From contig NZ_SEWW01000004.1 in assembly GCF_011090385.1 (NCBI RefSeq), forward strand, positions 62,001 through 126,000: DNA of 64,000 nucleotides. The letters run 5' to 3'. Shown piece after piece: positions 24,961 to 33,614 of this stretch. This stretch comes from Aquirufa beregesia. Lineage in GTDB: Bacteria; Bacteroidota; Bacteroidia; Cytophagales; Spirosomataceae. A model generated the notes under the pieces. The model did no database searches. It was given only the letters and a program-made list of their open reading frames with translations, and was not told where the DNA came from. Positions within the stretch are counted from its first letter, which is position 1. Each line of letters starts with the position of its first letter. The translations under genes were made by a program, and so were the position numbers.

Positions 24961-27900
24961 ATGAAAAGGTATTGGTTTTTGATATTTCCTCTTTGTTTTT
25001 TGATGGCTGCTAAGCCCCCTAAAAGCTTGCCTTTACCAATCGACGTGGCTTTGGAATACCGCCAGCTGCCTGCAGCTTTGGATTTTAATATTCATATCAA
25101 ACCCATTTTATCCGATAAATGCTTTGCATGCCACGGCCCAGATAAAGCTAAACAAAAGGCGGGCTTGCGACTGGATTTGCCAGAAAATGCTTATGCCAAA
25201 TTGCCTGAAAGCCCAGGTAAAGTGGCTATCACACCTGGCAATCTCCTGAAGAGCGAATTGGCCCATCGTATTCTTTCCAAAGACCCTAGTTATGTCATGC
25301 CAGAGCCGAAATCTCATTTGAGTTTATCCGCCAAAGAAAAAGCGATACTCCTTAAATGGATACAAGATGGAGCTGTTTATAAACCTCATTGGGCTTTTGT
25401 TAAACCGGTAAAACAAGCTATCCCAGAATCCAAAAAGGGGATGAATGTGATCGACTTCTGGGTGCAAGCAAAGTTGGAAAAAGAATCATTGAAAATGAGT
25501 GCCAAAGCCTCTAAAGCCCTGTTGCTTCGTCGCCTCTCTTTTGATTTAACAGGACTGGCTCCTAGCATTCCTGAACTAGAAAATTATCTTGCTGACAATA
25601 CCCCGAATGCTTACGAAAAGCAAGTAGATCGACTGCTTGCTTCTCCTAATTTTGGCGAAAAAGTGGCCGTAGATTGGTTGGATTTAGCCCGTTTTGCAGA
25701 TTCTCATGGATATACGGTGGATCGAATTCGAGATATGTCGCCCTACCGCGATTGGGTCATTAAGGCTTTCAATAACAATATGCCTTATGATACTTTTATC
25801 CAACAACAATTGGCGGGAGATTTAATGTCAAATCCGAGCAAAGAGATGTTGATTGCCTCCGGATTTAACCGAAATCATCCCCAAAATACGGAAGGGGGAA
25901 TTGTGGAAGAAGAGTTTCAGGCCGAATATGTGATTGATCGAACCAATACTTTTGGTGAAGCATTTATGGCTATTTCCACGGGATGCGCTCGTTGTCATGA
26001 CCATAAATACGATCCCATTTCTCAAAAAAACTATTACGAGCTATTCAGCTTTTTCAATAATGTCCGAGAGGCGGGGCAAATTTCTTATTCGGATGATTTG
26101 CCTACTCCAACCTTGATGCTTCCGACCAAAGAAAAAGAAGAGGTTTTGAAATTCATTCAAACCAAGATTCATACCGTAGAAGAAAAAATGAATCAAAGTC
26201 CTAATTCCAATGCTCCTTTTCAAAACTGGATTAAGAGCAAAGGCCATGAAAAATTGGCAGAAGACATAATACCTCAACAGGGCTTGGTGGCCTATTTTGA
26301 TTTGGATGCGACATTGAAAAATAAGTTGAATGATAAGCAAGTTGCCGTGATCAAAAGAGAATCTGGGAAGACAGGAGATCAAGCGGTGTACGTGAAAGGA
26401 AAGCAAGGTCAAGGATTGGCTTTTGATGGGGATATTTATGCGGATTTAAGTCCTGCTGGAGTGTTTAGAAAGTCCGAGCCATTTACTATTGGCATGTGGG
26501 TGAATATTCCCAAAGACATGAAAGAAGGGGTTATTTTTCATAAGAGTAATGCAGAGCGACTGTATAATTTCAAAGGATTTCACGTCTATTTGAAAAACAA
26601 TCGACTGGAAATAAACATGGCGCATACGGCTCCATCCAATGCCATCAATAAGGTAATGAAAACGGATATCCTGCGGGATCAATGGATTCATTTAGCTTTG
26701 ACTTATGACGGTTCTTCCCAAGCCGCAGGTTTTAATTTGTTCGTAGATGGCCAAAAGTCGGACATGGAGACGGTCATTGACCAGCTATATAAAGACATCA
26801 TTTATTTCTCCAAAAATGAATTAGGTTTACAAATTGGAGGCTGGTGGCGCGGTCTTGGTTTTAAAGGTGGGAAGGCCGATGAAGTGGCGATTTACAATCG
26901 AGAACTTATTCCTTATGAAATTCAGGTTTTGGCTCAAAGGGCTTCCTGGAAAGAGTTGGTATACAAGTCGCAGGACCAATGGACTAACCCACAAGGCGAA
27001 GCTTTTCGGGCATATTTCAAACAAAATTTGGATAGCACACAATTAGCTTTTTCCAAAGAAATCAAACATTGGCGAACAGCTTTGGCGGATTCATCAGAGA
27101 AAATAGAGGAAGTGATGATCATGCAAGAAATGCCCCAGCCTAAAAAGGCATTTTTGCTTCAACGAGGTCAATACGATGCCAAAGGAGTAGAAGTTTTTCC
27201 GAATACTCCCCAAAAGATTTTACCATTCCCTTCCAACTTGCCCAAGAATAGACTCGGTTTAGCTCAATGGTTAACCCATGAAAATAATCCGTTAACAGCT
27301 CGAGTCGCGGTGAATCGTTTTTGGCAAAATTTCTTTGGCACAGGTATCGTCAAAACATCGGAAGATTTTGGAAACCAAGGTGAAATGCCTTCCCATCCCG
27401 AATTATTAGATGCCCTGGCTATCCAATTCCGAGAGTCTGGATGGAATATCAAACAAATGATGAAGCAAATGGTGATGTCGGAAACCTACCAACAAGATTC
27501 TAAAGCCTCAGCTGAACAAAGGGAAAAAGATCCGGAAAATCGCTTATTAGCTCGAGGGCCTTCCGTCCGATTAAGTGCGGAAATGATTCGAGACAATGCC
27601 CTTCAGGCCAGCGGTTTATTGGTTAATAAAATCGGGGGTAAAAGTGTGTATCCTTATCAACCCGATGGTTTATGGGAAATCAATAGCTCACATTACAAAC
27701 AAGATACCACTTCAGCGGTATACCGTAGAAGCTTATACGTAGTGGTGAAACGTTCCGTGCCCAATCCTACACTTTCCACTTTTGATGCCCCTGCCAGAAG
27801 CTCTTGTTTGGTACGTCGACAAAAAACCAATACTCCTTTACAAGCACTTGTAGGCTTGAATGATCCCACCTTTTTGGAAGCAGCCAAGATTTTGGGAGAA

Positions 27901-28173
27901 CAAATGGCGACCGAAAAAGATGTCACCAAGGCCATTCAATTAACCTTTAAAAAACTGACAAGTCGGGAAGCATCGGATAAGGAGTTGGCTTTACTAATCG
28001 ACTTACAAAGAAAAAGTTTAGTCCGTTTTCAGCAAGATGCAAGCAAAGCGAAAGGCTGGCTGCAAGCAGGAATGAAGCGAGTACAAGGAAATATGGACGG
28101 AAACCTAGTGGCAGCCAATGCCGTAGTAGCCAGTGCCATCATGAATTCAGACGCTAGCATCACTAAACGATAA
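24961..28173 (+). CDS. PSCyt1-DUF1549-LamG-DUF1553 protein (planctomycete-type cytochrome)
   Basis: This is a 1070-residue secreted protein. A haem site CFACHGPDKAKQKAGLRLD (C54, C57, H58) follows the signal peptide. A DUF1549 domain (ARFADSHGYTVDRIRDMSPYRDWVI) comes next and ends in a second CxxCH in GCARCHDHKYDPIS. A LamG/concanavalin-like insertion (about residues 450-640: LVAYFDLDATLKN..., WVNIPKDMKEGVIFHKS) and DUF1553 (VAVNRFWQNFFGTGIVKTSEDFGNQGEMPSHPELLDALA) complete it. Such proteins are abundant in Planctomycetota and in some Bacteroidota, always paired with DUF1501. They are thought to act in extracellular polysaccharide turnover, but no reaction is proven. Its start is three bases after the previous stop. 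Confidence 0.9.
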   Translation: MKRYWFLIFPLCFLMAAKPPKSLPLPIDVALEYRQLPAALDFNIHIKPILSDKCFACHGPDKAKQKAGLRLDLPENAYAKLPESPGKVAITPGNLLKSELAHRILSKDPSYVMPEPKSHLSLSAKEKAILLKWIQDGAVYKPHWAFVKPVKQAIPESKKGMNVIDFWVQAKLEKESLKMSAKASKALLLRRLSFDLTGLAPSIPELENYLADNTPNAYEKQVDRLLASPNFGEKVAVDWLDLARFADSHGYTVDRIRDMSPYRDWVIKAFNNNMPYDTFIQQQLAGDLMSNPSKEMLIASGFNRNHPQNTEGGIVEEEFQAEYVIDRTNTFGEAFMAISTGCARCHDHKYDPISQKNYYELFSFFNNVREAGQISYSDDLPTPTLMLPTKEKEEVLKFIQTKIHTVEEKMNQSPNSNAPFQNWIKSKGHEKLAEDIIPQQGLVAYFDLDATLKNKLNDKQVAVIKRESGKTGDQAVYVKGKQGQGLAFDGDIYADLSPAGVFRKSEPFTIGMWVNIPKDMKEGVIFHKSNAERLYNFKGFHVYLKNNRLEINMAHTAPSNAINKVMKTDILRDQWIHLALTYDGSSQAAGFNLFVDGQKSDMETVIDQLYKDIIYFSKNELGLQIGGWWRGLGFKGGKADEVAIYNRELIPYEIQVLAQRASWKELVYKSQDQWTNPQGEAFRAYFKQNLDSTQLAFSKEIKHWRTALADSSEKIEEVMIMQEMPQPKKAFLLQRGQYDAKGVEVFPNTPQKILPFPSNLPKNRLGLAQWLTHENNPLTARVAVNRFWQNFFGTGIVKTSEDFGNQGEMPSHPELLDALAIQFRESGWNIKQMMKQMVMSETYQQDSKASAEQREKDPENRLLARGPSVRLSAEMIRDNALQASGLLVNKIGGKSVYPYQPDGLWEINSSHYKQDTTSAVYRRSLYVVVKRSVPNPTLSTFDAPARSSCLVRRQKTNTPLQALVGLNDPTFLEAAKILGEQMATEKDVTKAIQLTFKKLTSREASDKELALLIDLQRKSLVRFQQDASKAKGWLQAGMKRVQGNMDGNLVAANAVVASAIMNSDASITKR

Positions 28174-28177
28174 AATT

Positions 28178-29662
28178 ATGGGACATAGACATTCCGATCC
28201 ATTTCGTTTATCGCATCCAGATTTGGAAAAGCTTAATCGGGGACTAGACCGACGAGATTTTTTGAAGAAGACGGCCATGGGTTTTGGAGCGATAGCTTTG
28301 AACGGTTTGCTGGCTTCTCATCAAGCGCAAGGCCAATCTTTGGAACAACAAATCTTAGATGCCTTACCTAGAATTGCCCCCAAGGCCAAACGGGTCGTGT
28401 ATTTATTCATGAGTGGAGGCCCGTCCCAGTTTGAGACTTGGGATTATAAACCGGAATTGACTAAACGGATGGGTCAGGATTTGCCCGATTCTATCAGGAA
28501 AGGTCAGCGATTAACGGGTATGAGTGCCAATCAGGCCATTTTGCCAGTGGCCGCTTCTGCTTATGGATTTAGACAATATGGCCAAAGTCAAACTTGGGTG
28601 AGTGATTTATTGCCTTATACCGCCCAAGTTGTGGATGAGTTGTGTATCATCAAATCCATGTTTACCGAGCAAATTAACCATGATCCAGCCATTACCTTTT
28701 TTCAGACAGGACATCAATTGCCCGGTCGACCGTCCATCGGTTCTTGGCTAAGCTATGGTTTAGGTTCTGAGAATCAAAACTTGCCCGCTTTCATTGTCAT
28801 GGTTTCTAAGGATGCTTCCAAAGATCAGCCGCTGTACGCCCGACTGTGGGGAAATGGATTCTTGCCATCGGAGCACCAAGGAGTTCAATTTAGGTCCAGT
28901 AAAGACCCTGTTTTGTTTTTGTCAAATCCCGAAGGATACGATGGCAAGGATCGCCAGGAAATGTTGGATTATTTGAAGCAATTGAACCAATTGCAAAATG
29001 AATCTTGGGGTGATCCAGAAGTAGATGCCCGAATAGCCCAATATGAAATGGCTTTCAAGATGCAAACCTCTGTGCCCGAAGTGATGGATGTCTCAGATGA
29101 ACCTCAGGAAGTATTTGATTTGTATGGACCCAATAGTCGAGATAAAGGAAGTTTTGCCGCCAATTGCTTACTGGCTAGAAAGTTATTGGAAAAAGATGTG
29201 CGCTTTGTTCAGCTGTACCATCAAGGTTGGGACCATCACGATAGTTTACCCAAAAATATCGTTAATCAGTGTAAACAAACCGATCAGGCAACGGCCGCTT
29301 TGATCATGGATTTAAAGCGGAGAGGTATGCTAGAAGATACCTTGGTGATTTGGGGAGGCGAGTTTGGTAGGACGGTTTATTCTCAAGGTAAATTATCGCC
29401 AACGGGTTATGGAAGAGATCACCATCCTAAATGCTTTAGTATGTGGATGGCAGGAGCTGGTGTGAAGGCAGGAACGACTTTTGGTCAGACGGATGATTTC
29501 AGTTATAATATCGTCAAAGATCCCGTTCATGTGCATGATTTTCAGGCCACTTTGTTGCATTTGATGGGTGTTGATCATGAGCAATTAGTGTATAAATACC
29601 AGGGTCGTAGGTTCCGATTAACCGATGTTCATGGCAAATTGGTCAAAGGGATTTTGGCCTAG
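28178..29662 (+). CDS. DUF1501 family protein with Tat-type signal
   Basis: This is a 494-residue protein in the alkaline-phosphatase/sulfatase superfamily. A twin-arginine signal D-R25-R26-D-F-L-K-K at residues 24-31 suggests folded export. Fold landmarks include VVYLFMSGGPSQFETWDYKPEL, GQHQLPGRPSIGSWLSYGLG-type sequence (TGHQLPGRPSIGSW), ARKLLEKDVRFVQLYHQGWDHHDSLP, LVIWGGEFGRTVYSQG and GRDHHPKCFSMWMAGAGVKAG. The histidines and aspartates in WDHHD and GRDHHP match metal-ligand positions of the superfamily. DUF1501 and DUF1549/DUF1553 genes almost always occur as pairs. The start is four bases after its partner's stop. Confidence 0.9.
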   Translation: MGHRHSDPFRLSHPDLEKLNRGLDRRDFLKKTAMGFGAIALNGLLASHQAQGQSLEQQILDALPRIAPKAKRVVYLFMSGGPSQFETWDYKPELTKRMGQDLPDSIRKGQRLTGMSANQAILPVAASAYGFRQYGQSQTWVSDLLPYTAQVVDELCIIKSMFTEQINHDPAITFFQTGHQLPGRPSIGSWLSYGLGSENQNLPAFIVMVSKDASKDQPLYARLWGNGFLPSEHQGVQFRSSKDPVLFLSNPEGYDGKDRQEMLDYLKQLNQLQNESWGDPEVDARIAQYEMAFKMQTSVPEVMDVSDEPQEVFDLYGPNSRDKGSFAANCLLARKLLEKDVRFVQLYHQGWDHHDSLPKNIVNQCKQTDQATAALIMDLKRRGMLEDTLVIWGGEFGRTVYSQGKLSPTGYGRDHHPKCFSMWMAGAGVKAGTTFGQTDDFSYNIVKDPVHVHDFQATLLHLMGVDHEQLVYKYQGRRFRLTDVHGKLVKGILA

Positions 29663-29687
29663 TTTTTTCATCTTATGTTGACAAATT

Positions 29688-31334
29688 ATGAAAGCTTGTA
29701 AGATTCTGATTGTAGTATTTCTTTGCAGTATTTTTCTTCCTACTTGGGCACAAAAAAATACTTATTCTGCTGATGTGATTGTGTACGGGGGCAATGCTTC
29801 GGCCATCATAGCTGCCGTGCAAGTAAAAAAAATGGGACATACTGTTATCGTCGTTTCTCCCGACAAGCATTTGGGAGGATTAACTTCGGGCGGTTTGGGA
29901 TTTTCAGATACTGGAAACAAAGAGGTGATAGGAGGTTTATCCAGAGAGTTTTATCAACGTATTTATCAGCATTATCAAAAGGAAGAAAATTGGCTTTGGG
30001 AAAAGAAATCACAGTTTGGCAATAAGGGCCAAGGAACCGTGGCCATGGATGGGGCCAATAAAACCATGTGGATTTTTGAGCCACATGCCGCGGAGCAGGT
30101 GATGGAAGATTTGGTTAAAGAATACCAAATTCAAGTTTGGCGGGAGGAATTATTGGATCGCAGTCGACAAGGTATCCGATTACAAGATGCCAAAATTCAA
30201 GAGATTAAAACCTTATCAAAGAAGCGTTTTATTGGTAAAATGTTCATTGATGCTACCTATGAAGGGGATTTGATGGCAATGGCTGGGGTTAAATACCACG
30301 TAGGTAGAGAAGCGAATTCGGTATATGGAGAAAAGTGGAATGGGGTGCAGGTAGGAGTATTTCAACATGGACATTATTTCAAATCAAAGATTAGTCCATT
30401 TAAGGTAGTCAATGATCCTAGCAGTGGCTTATTACCTGAGGTTTCAACAGAAAAACCGGGAGCCAATGGTTCGGGAGACCATAAAATTCAGGCCTATTGT
30501 TTTCGGATGTGTTTGAGTAATCATCCTGACAATCGGATTGCTTTTCCTAAGCCTGAAGGATATAATCCTGATCGATATACCTTGTATGCCCGGGTTTTTG
30601 AAAGCGGTTGGCGAGAAACCTTTGATAAGTTTGATGCCATTCCCAATCGGAAGACCGACACCAATAATCATGGACCATTTAGTACCGATTTCATTGGTAA
30701 AAATTATGATTATCCAGAGGCAAGTTATGCACGTAGAAAAGTCATCATCAAAGAACATGAATTATACCAAAAGGGATTGATGTATTTCTTGCAAAACGAC
30801 TCAAGAGTGCCTTCGGAAGTTCAGGATCGCATGAAAATCTGGGGATTGGCCAAAGACGAGTTTAAAGATAATGGAGGCTGGCCGCATCAATTGTATGTGA
30901 GAGAAGCGAGAAGAATGCTTGGTAAATACGTGATGAAAGAGGTGGATGCATTGGGAAAAACGAAGATCGAAGAACCGATAGGGATGGGGTCTTATTCCTT
31001 GGACGCGCATAATGCTCAGCGATTTGTCACGGCGGAAGGCTATGTTCAAAATGAAGGAGATATTGGTGTGCATCCGGATAAACCATATTCCATCAGTTAT
31101 GGCTCCATTGTTCCCCAAGAGCAGGAATGTCAAAATTTATTGGTGCCCGTTTGTCTTTCCAGTTCGCACATCGCCTATGGATCGATCCGCATGGAACCCG
31201 TCTTCATGATTTTAGGTCAATCAGCTGCCACCGCCGCTGTATTAGCCATCCAACAAAAAACCAGTACCCAGCAAGTGCCCTATTCGCTATTGAAAGAACG
31301 TCTTTTGAAAGATGGGCAGGTGGTTTCTTATTAG
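29688..31334 (+). CDS. Secreted FAD-dependent oxidoreductase
   Basis: This is a 548-residue exported protein (signal peptide to about residue 22, TWAQK) of the FAD_oxidored type. The Rossmann motif VIVYGGNASAIIAAVQVKKMGHTVIVVSPDKHLGG (residues 29-63) is followed by LTSGGLGFSD. DATYEGDLMAMAGVKYHVGREA and the C-terminal VCLSSSHIAYGSIRMEPVFMILGQSAATAA block complete the FAD site. Such proteins occur with PSCyt/DUF1501 sets and may oxidise sugars. Its last 78 bases recur as a diverged copy 2.08 kb downstream (33338-33415), on the other side of the AbiE pair. The accessory island starts at its stop codon. Confidence 0.88.
   Translation: MKACKILIVVFLCSIFLPTWAQKNTYSADVIVYGGNASAIIAAVQVKKMGHTVIVVSPDKHLGGLTSGGLGFSDTGNKEVIGGLSREFYQRIYQHYQKEENWLWEKKSQFGNKGQGTVAMDGANKTMWIFEPHAAEQVMEDLVKEYQIQVWREELLDRSRQGIRLQDAKIQEIKTLSKKRFIGKMFIDATYEGDLMAMAGVKYHVGREANSVYGEKWNGVQVGVFQHGHYFKSKISPFKVVNDPSSGLLPEVSTEKPGANGSGDHKIQAYCFRMCLSNHPDNRIAFPKPEGYNPDRYTLYARVFESGWRETFDKFDAIPNRKTDTNNHGPFSTDFIGKNYDYPEASYARRKVIIKEHELYQKGLMYFLQNDSRVPSEVQDRMKIWGLAKDEFKDNGGWPHQLYVREARRMLGKYVMKEVDALGKTKIEEPIGMGSYSLDAHNAQRFVTAEGYVQNEGDIGVHPDKPYSISYGSIVPQEQECQNLLVPVCLSSSHIAYGSIRMEPVFMILGQSAATAAVLAIQQKTSTQQVPYSLLKERLLKDGQVVSY
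31257..31334 (+). repeat. 78-bp direct repeat, copy A (functional 3' end of the FAD gene)
   Basis: These are the last 26 codons of the FAD oxidoreductase, including the stop. The same length of sequence appears at 33338-33415 with a few differences, most of them synonymous. Together they flank the AbiEi/AbiEii genes. Confidence 0.85.
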
Positions 31335-31382
31335 TTATTAGGTAATAGGGATTAGTGTTTAGAATGAAAAATGTAGAATTGG
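31331..31382 (+). repeat. Island-edge inverted repeat, left end
   Basis: This segment, from the FAD stop codon outward, matches the reverse complement of 37391-37436. It includes an exact 14-base block (TAGGGATTAGTGTT) and an exact GAATGAAAAA, apart from a 7-base insertion and small gaps. A partial third copy lies at 33411-33445. The two ends frame 6.1 kb holding four genes, all on the reverse strand. Confidence 0.65.
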
Positions 31383-31504
31383 TGTGTGTGGGGAATTACA
31401 TCTAGGGCAAATTCATTTGCCATGCTTTCCATGGATTTAGTAATTTGTCTGTATTGGTCTCTATGAAAAATGAACCATGAAGGTCTATTTCGTGACTGTC
31501 TAGG

Positions 31505-32308
31505 TCATAAATTTAATTTTTTCATGTGTCGTTGAACTTCTCTTTCAACATGATCAAAGTCGGGCAGATCTTTTATTTGTTCGTTCATGGAGTTTTTCCA
31601 CCTGCCTTTATATTGCGGTAATCTTTCTTCCAATTTTTTCGGGAAATCTGTGTGCCGTAAACCCTTGTTTTTGCATTTAGCATCAAACTCTCTCACATAA
31701 AAGGAGGCATCCATTTTATGTTCTTCTAATAGATACCAGATATCGTAAAAGTCTCTTGCTTGCATTCGTTGCATGACGGAACGCATTTTTTCAACCAATA
31801 CTTCTTCCAGAGGATAACATAACAGTTTATATTCTTCCAAATCGGAATACCCAATAAAAACATTGTGCTTAACAGGTTCAAACAATAATTGTTCATTACG
31901 TGAAATATCAACTTTTACCCGTTTGTTGTTGCCTAGTCCACCAAGCGGACCAACGTAACTGATGTAAAAATTTATACCGTCATCTTCGTGTTCATTGTTA
32001 TCAATGATGTTAAGTGGAATATTGGCTTCTTCTTTAATGATTTCAAACACTTCGGTAAACCATTGGAAAATTTGCTCGTTGCTTATTTGGATATTCAGCA
32101 AAGTGAAATCAAGGTCTTCCGAGAATCGATAATTTTCAAAATATACCTTCTTTAAAACAGTTCCACCTTTGAATACTACAGCCTTTGAAAGTTGTTCGTG
32201 TTTTGCAATGCCAAACAGAATCCACGAAAGAATATAATCCTTTTCAATCTGGTGGTCGCGTATACCAATTGCATTTGCCTTTTGTTGTATTTCTCCAGGT
32301 TTAATCAT
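31505..32308 (-). CDS. abiEii: AbiEii toxin, nucleotidyltransferase of a type IV toxin-antitoxin pair
   Basis: This is a 267-residue nucleotidyltransferase-fold protein of the AbiEii/AbiGii family. The signature is F-K47-G-G-T-V-L-K-K followed by R-F-S-E-D65-L-D67-F-T, which supplies the nucleotide loop and catalytic carboxylates. Known members stop growth, and the related MenT toxins transfer nucleotides to tRNA. Overlap with the antitoxin gene is four bases (ATGA, 32305-32308), normal for such pairs. A 170-base gap follows to the FAD gene. The pair sits between two copies of the FAD gene end, so it was probably acquired by insertion or recombination there. Confidence 0.9.
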   Translation of the reverse strand: MIKPGEIQQKANAIGIRDHQIEKDYILSWILFGIAKHEQLSKAVVFKGGTVLKKVYFENYRFSEDLDFTLLNIQISNEQIFQWFTEVFEIIKEEANIPLNIIDNNEHEDDGINFYISYVGPLGGLGNNKRVKVDISRNEQLLFEPVKHNVFIGYSDLEEYKLLCYPLEEVLVEKMRSVMQRMQARDFYDIWYLLEEHKMDASFYVREFDAKCKNKGLRHTDFPKKLEERLPQYKGRWKNSMNEQIKDLPDFDHVEREVQRHMKKLNL

Positions 32309-33126
32309 GTGTAAATAGCAGATTTAATGGTGTCTGTTTCTAAATTTTGCTGAATACCCCAACGGCTGTTTCGTTTACCTGTTTTGGGTAATTCAGTATC
32401 AAGCAACACATAAGATGCCGTTTTTAGATGCTGCAAATCTGCAATAATTCTAGTGTTGATTTCTAGCATTTCTAAAAGAAATCCTAATCGTTTTATAACG
32501 GCTTGCGAATCAAATTTCTTTGCGTATTCGAGTAATGTGTCGTAGTTGATGTTGTTTTTTGATATGTAGAGTGCTTTTGCCACTTCAACTATACCACCCG
32601 CATAATCGGGTTTAAACAAGCAATCAATAAAAGTTTTTTCTAAGTCTGAGCAAAGCACTTGATGATAGCTGTCAATCCAAATTTTCTTTGCACCAAAAAA
32701 GTGTTTCTCGTTGTGATAGATATATTGAAAAGGAACGTTTTTAATTTTAATTTCCGATGGTCGTATTTGTTTTGAAACTACAATTTGTTCTTTCAGTGAT
32801 GGTTGTGTAATTAGATTGTGAATTTGTAAAGCGGAATAATATCCGATGTAATGTTTGGCATCATTCATCAAGTGTTCTACTATCAAATGCCAATCGGGCA
32901 TAAAAGTTTCGGCGTTTTGCTCATAAGGTATAATGTAATATAGACCTTCTTTCAATCGCATCAATAAACCCCTCTTTGTCATGTCGCTAAGTAACTCCCT
33001 TATGGTACTTGCTTTAGAGTTGGGTAAGGCATTGAATGCTACAGAATAGTCAAAGCAATTCTTGTTCTGTCCGTTGAAATAGGATAGAAGGGTACTTGAT
33101 TGCGTTGATATGTTTTTGTTTTTCAT
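32305..33126 (-). CDS. abiEi: AbiEi antitoxin, winged-helix regulator of the AbiE pair
   Basis: This is a 273-residue protein with an N-terminal winged helix (about residues 10-75: FDYSVAFNALPNSKASTIRELLSDMTKRGLLMRLKEGLYYIIP). It is followed by the AbiEi C-terminal domain (HYIGYYSALQIHNL, FQYIYHNEKHFFGAKKIWID, SDLEKTFIDCLFKPDYAGGI). In studied type IV pairs the antitoxin does not bind the toxin but represses its own promoter by binding inverted repeats. Two near-identical 17-bp dyads lie 10-26 and 96-112 bases before this start codon and are good operator candidates. The ATG at 33126 is clear. Confidence 0.9.
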   Translation of the reverse strand: MKNKNISTQSSTLLSYFNGQNKNCFDYSVAFNALPNSKASTIRELLSDMTKRGLLMRLKEGLYYIIPYEQNAETFMPDWHLIVEHLMNDAKHYIGYYSALQIHNLITQPSLKEQIVVSKQIRPSEIKIKNVPFQYIYHNEKHFFGAKKIWIDSYHQVLCSDLEKTFIDCLFKPDYAGGIVEVAKALYISKNNINYDTLLEYAKKFDSQAVIKRLGFLLEMLEINTRIIADLQHLKTASYVLLDTELPKTGKRNSRWGIQQNLETDTIKSAIYT

Positions 33127-33135
33127 AGTATCGAT

Positions 33136-33152
33136 GTCAGGATAAACCTGAC
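33136..33152. promoter_or_regulatory. Putative AbiEi operator, proximal dyad
   Basis: The palindrome GTCAGGATAAACCTGAC has 6-base arms and a 5-base centre, starting ten bases before the abiEi start codon. It differs from the distal copy only in the central bases. The position fits autoregulation by the AbiEi winged-helix domain. Confidence 0.65.
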
Positions 33153-33221
33153 TAAAACGATATGAAAGATAATGAATTTGAATAACTTAATACATAAAAA
33201 ATTATTATTTATAGTCAATCA

Positions 33222-33238
33222 GTCAGGATTTACCTGAC
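33222..33238. promoter_or_regulatory. Putative AbiEi operator, distal dyad
   Basis: The palindrome GTCAGGATTTACCTGAC has arms identical to those at 33136-33152. The centres are 86 bp apart, close to eight helical turns, so two bound dimers would lie on the same DNA face. The AT-rich DNA between them is where the abiE promoter should be. Confidence 0.65.
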
Positions 33239-33337
33239 AAATTTGATATAAAACATTTAAATCTATATAGAAAATAGTAAGAAGCGGATTTTTGGCTTTC
33301 GCCAAATGGTTGGTTTGTGTTTTTTTGGAAAAAATAT

Positions 33338-33415
33338 AAAACCAGCACTTAGCAAGTGCCTTATTCTTTATTGAAAGAACGTCTTTTGAAAGATGGGCAG
33401 GTGGTTACTTATTAG
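33338..33415 (+). repeat. 78-bp direct repeat, copy B (relic 3' end of the FAD gene)
   Basis: This copy aligns base for base with 31257-31334. Differences include several synonymous third-position changes (AGT/AGC, CCC/CCT, TCG/TCT, CTA/TTA), one Ser-to-Thr change and a CAG-to-TAG nonsense codon. It has no upstream coding part, so it is a non-functional relic. The upstream 33291-33306 stretch forms a small TTTGGC/GCCAAA hairpin. Confidence 0.85.
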
Positions 33416-33533
33416 GAAATGTAGAATGAAAAATGTAGAATGGGTGGTGTCTTGTTCTGATATGGGAAGATAGTTTTCTGATAATTATGTCCAATTCAAA
33501 TTCAGGTATTTATTTAAAAATTACCTAAGCAAA

Positions 33534-33614
33534 TTACTCTCGTTTTTTATACGAGGGTAAAAAAATTAAAAATTTACCCTCGTTCGCTAGATAAGAGTAA
33601 ATATTACACTCGTT
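33534..33614. promoter_or_regulatory. Array of TTACNCTCGTT elements in both orientations
   Basis: Three forward copies start at 33534 (TTACTCTCGTT), 33574 (TTACCCTCGTT) and 33604 (TTACACTCGTT), 40 and 30 bases apart. Inverted copies lie at 33551-33560 (ACGAGGGTAA) and, degraded, at 33593-33600. Arms 33551-33561 and 33573-33583 form a perfect 11-bp stem with an 11-base loop. The layout resembles clustered binding sites of a dimeric regulator. It sits upstream of abiEi and downstream of the protease gene, with no gene of its own. Confidence 0.6.

Noticed and set aside
26041-26412. 123-codon open frame antisense to the PSD1-type gene
   Set aside because: Shadow of the LamG-containing gene; no motif, no start context.
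31358-31504. Open reverse-strand frame between the FAD gene and abiEii (QSRNRPSWFIFHRDQYRQ...)
   Set aside because: It has no good start codon and no recognisable family. It overlaps the island-edge repeat, so a chance open frame is more likely than a gene fragment.
33534-33614. Possible short CRISPR-like array
   Set aside because: The repeated element is only about 11 bases, occurs in both orientations, has irregular spacing, and no cas gene is nearby.
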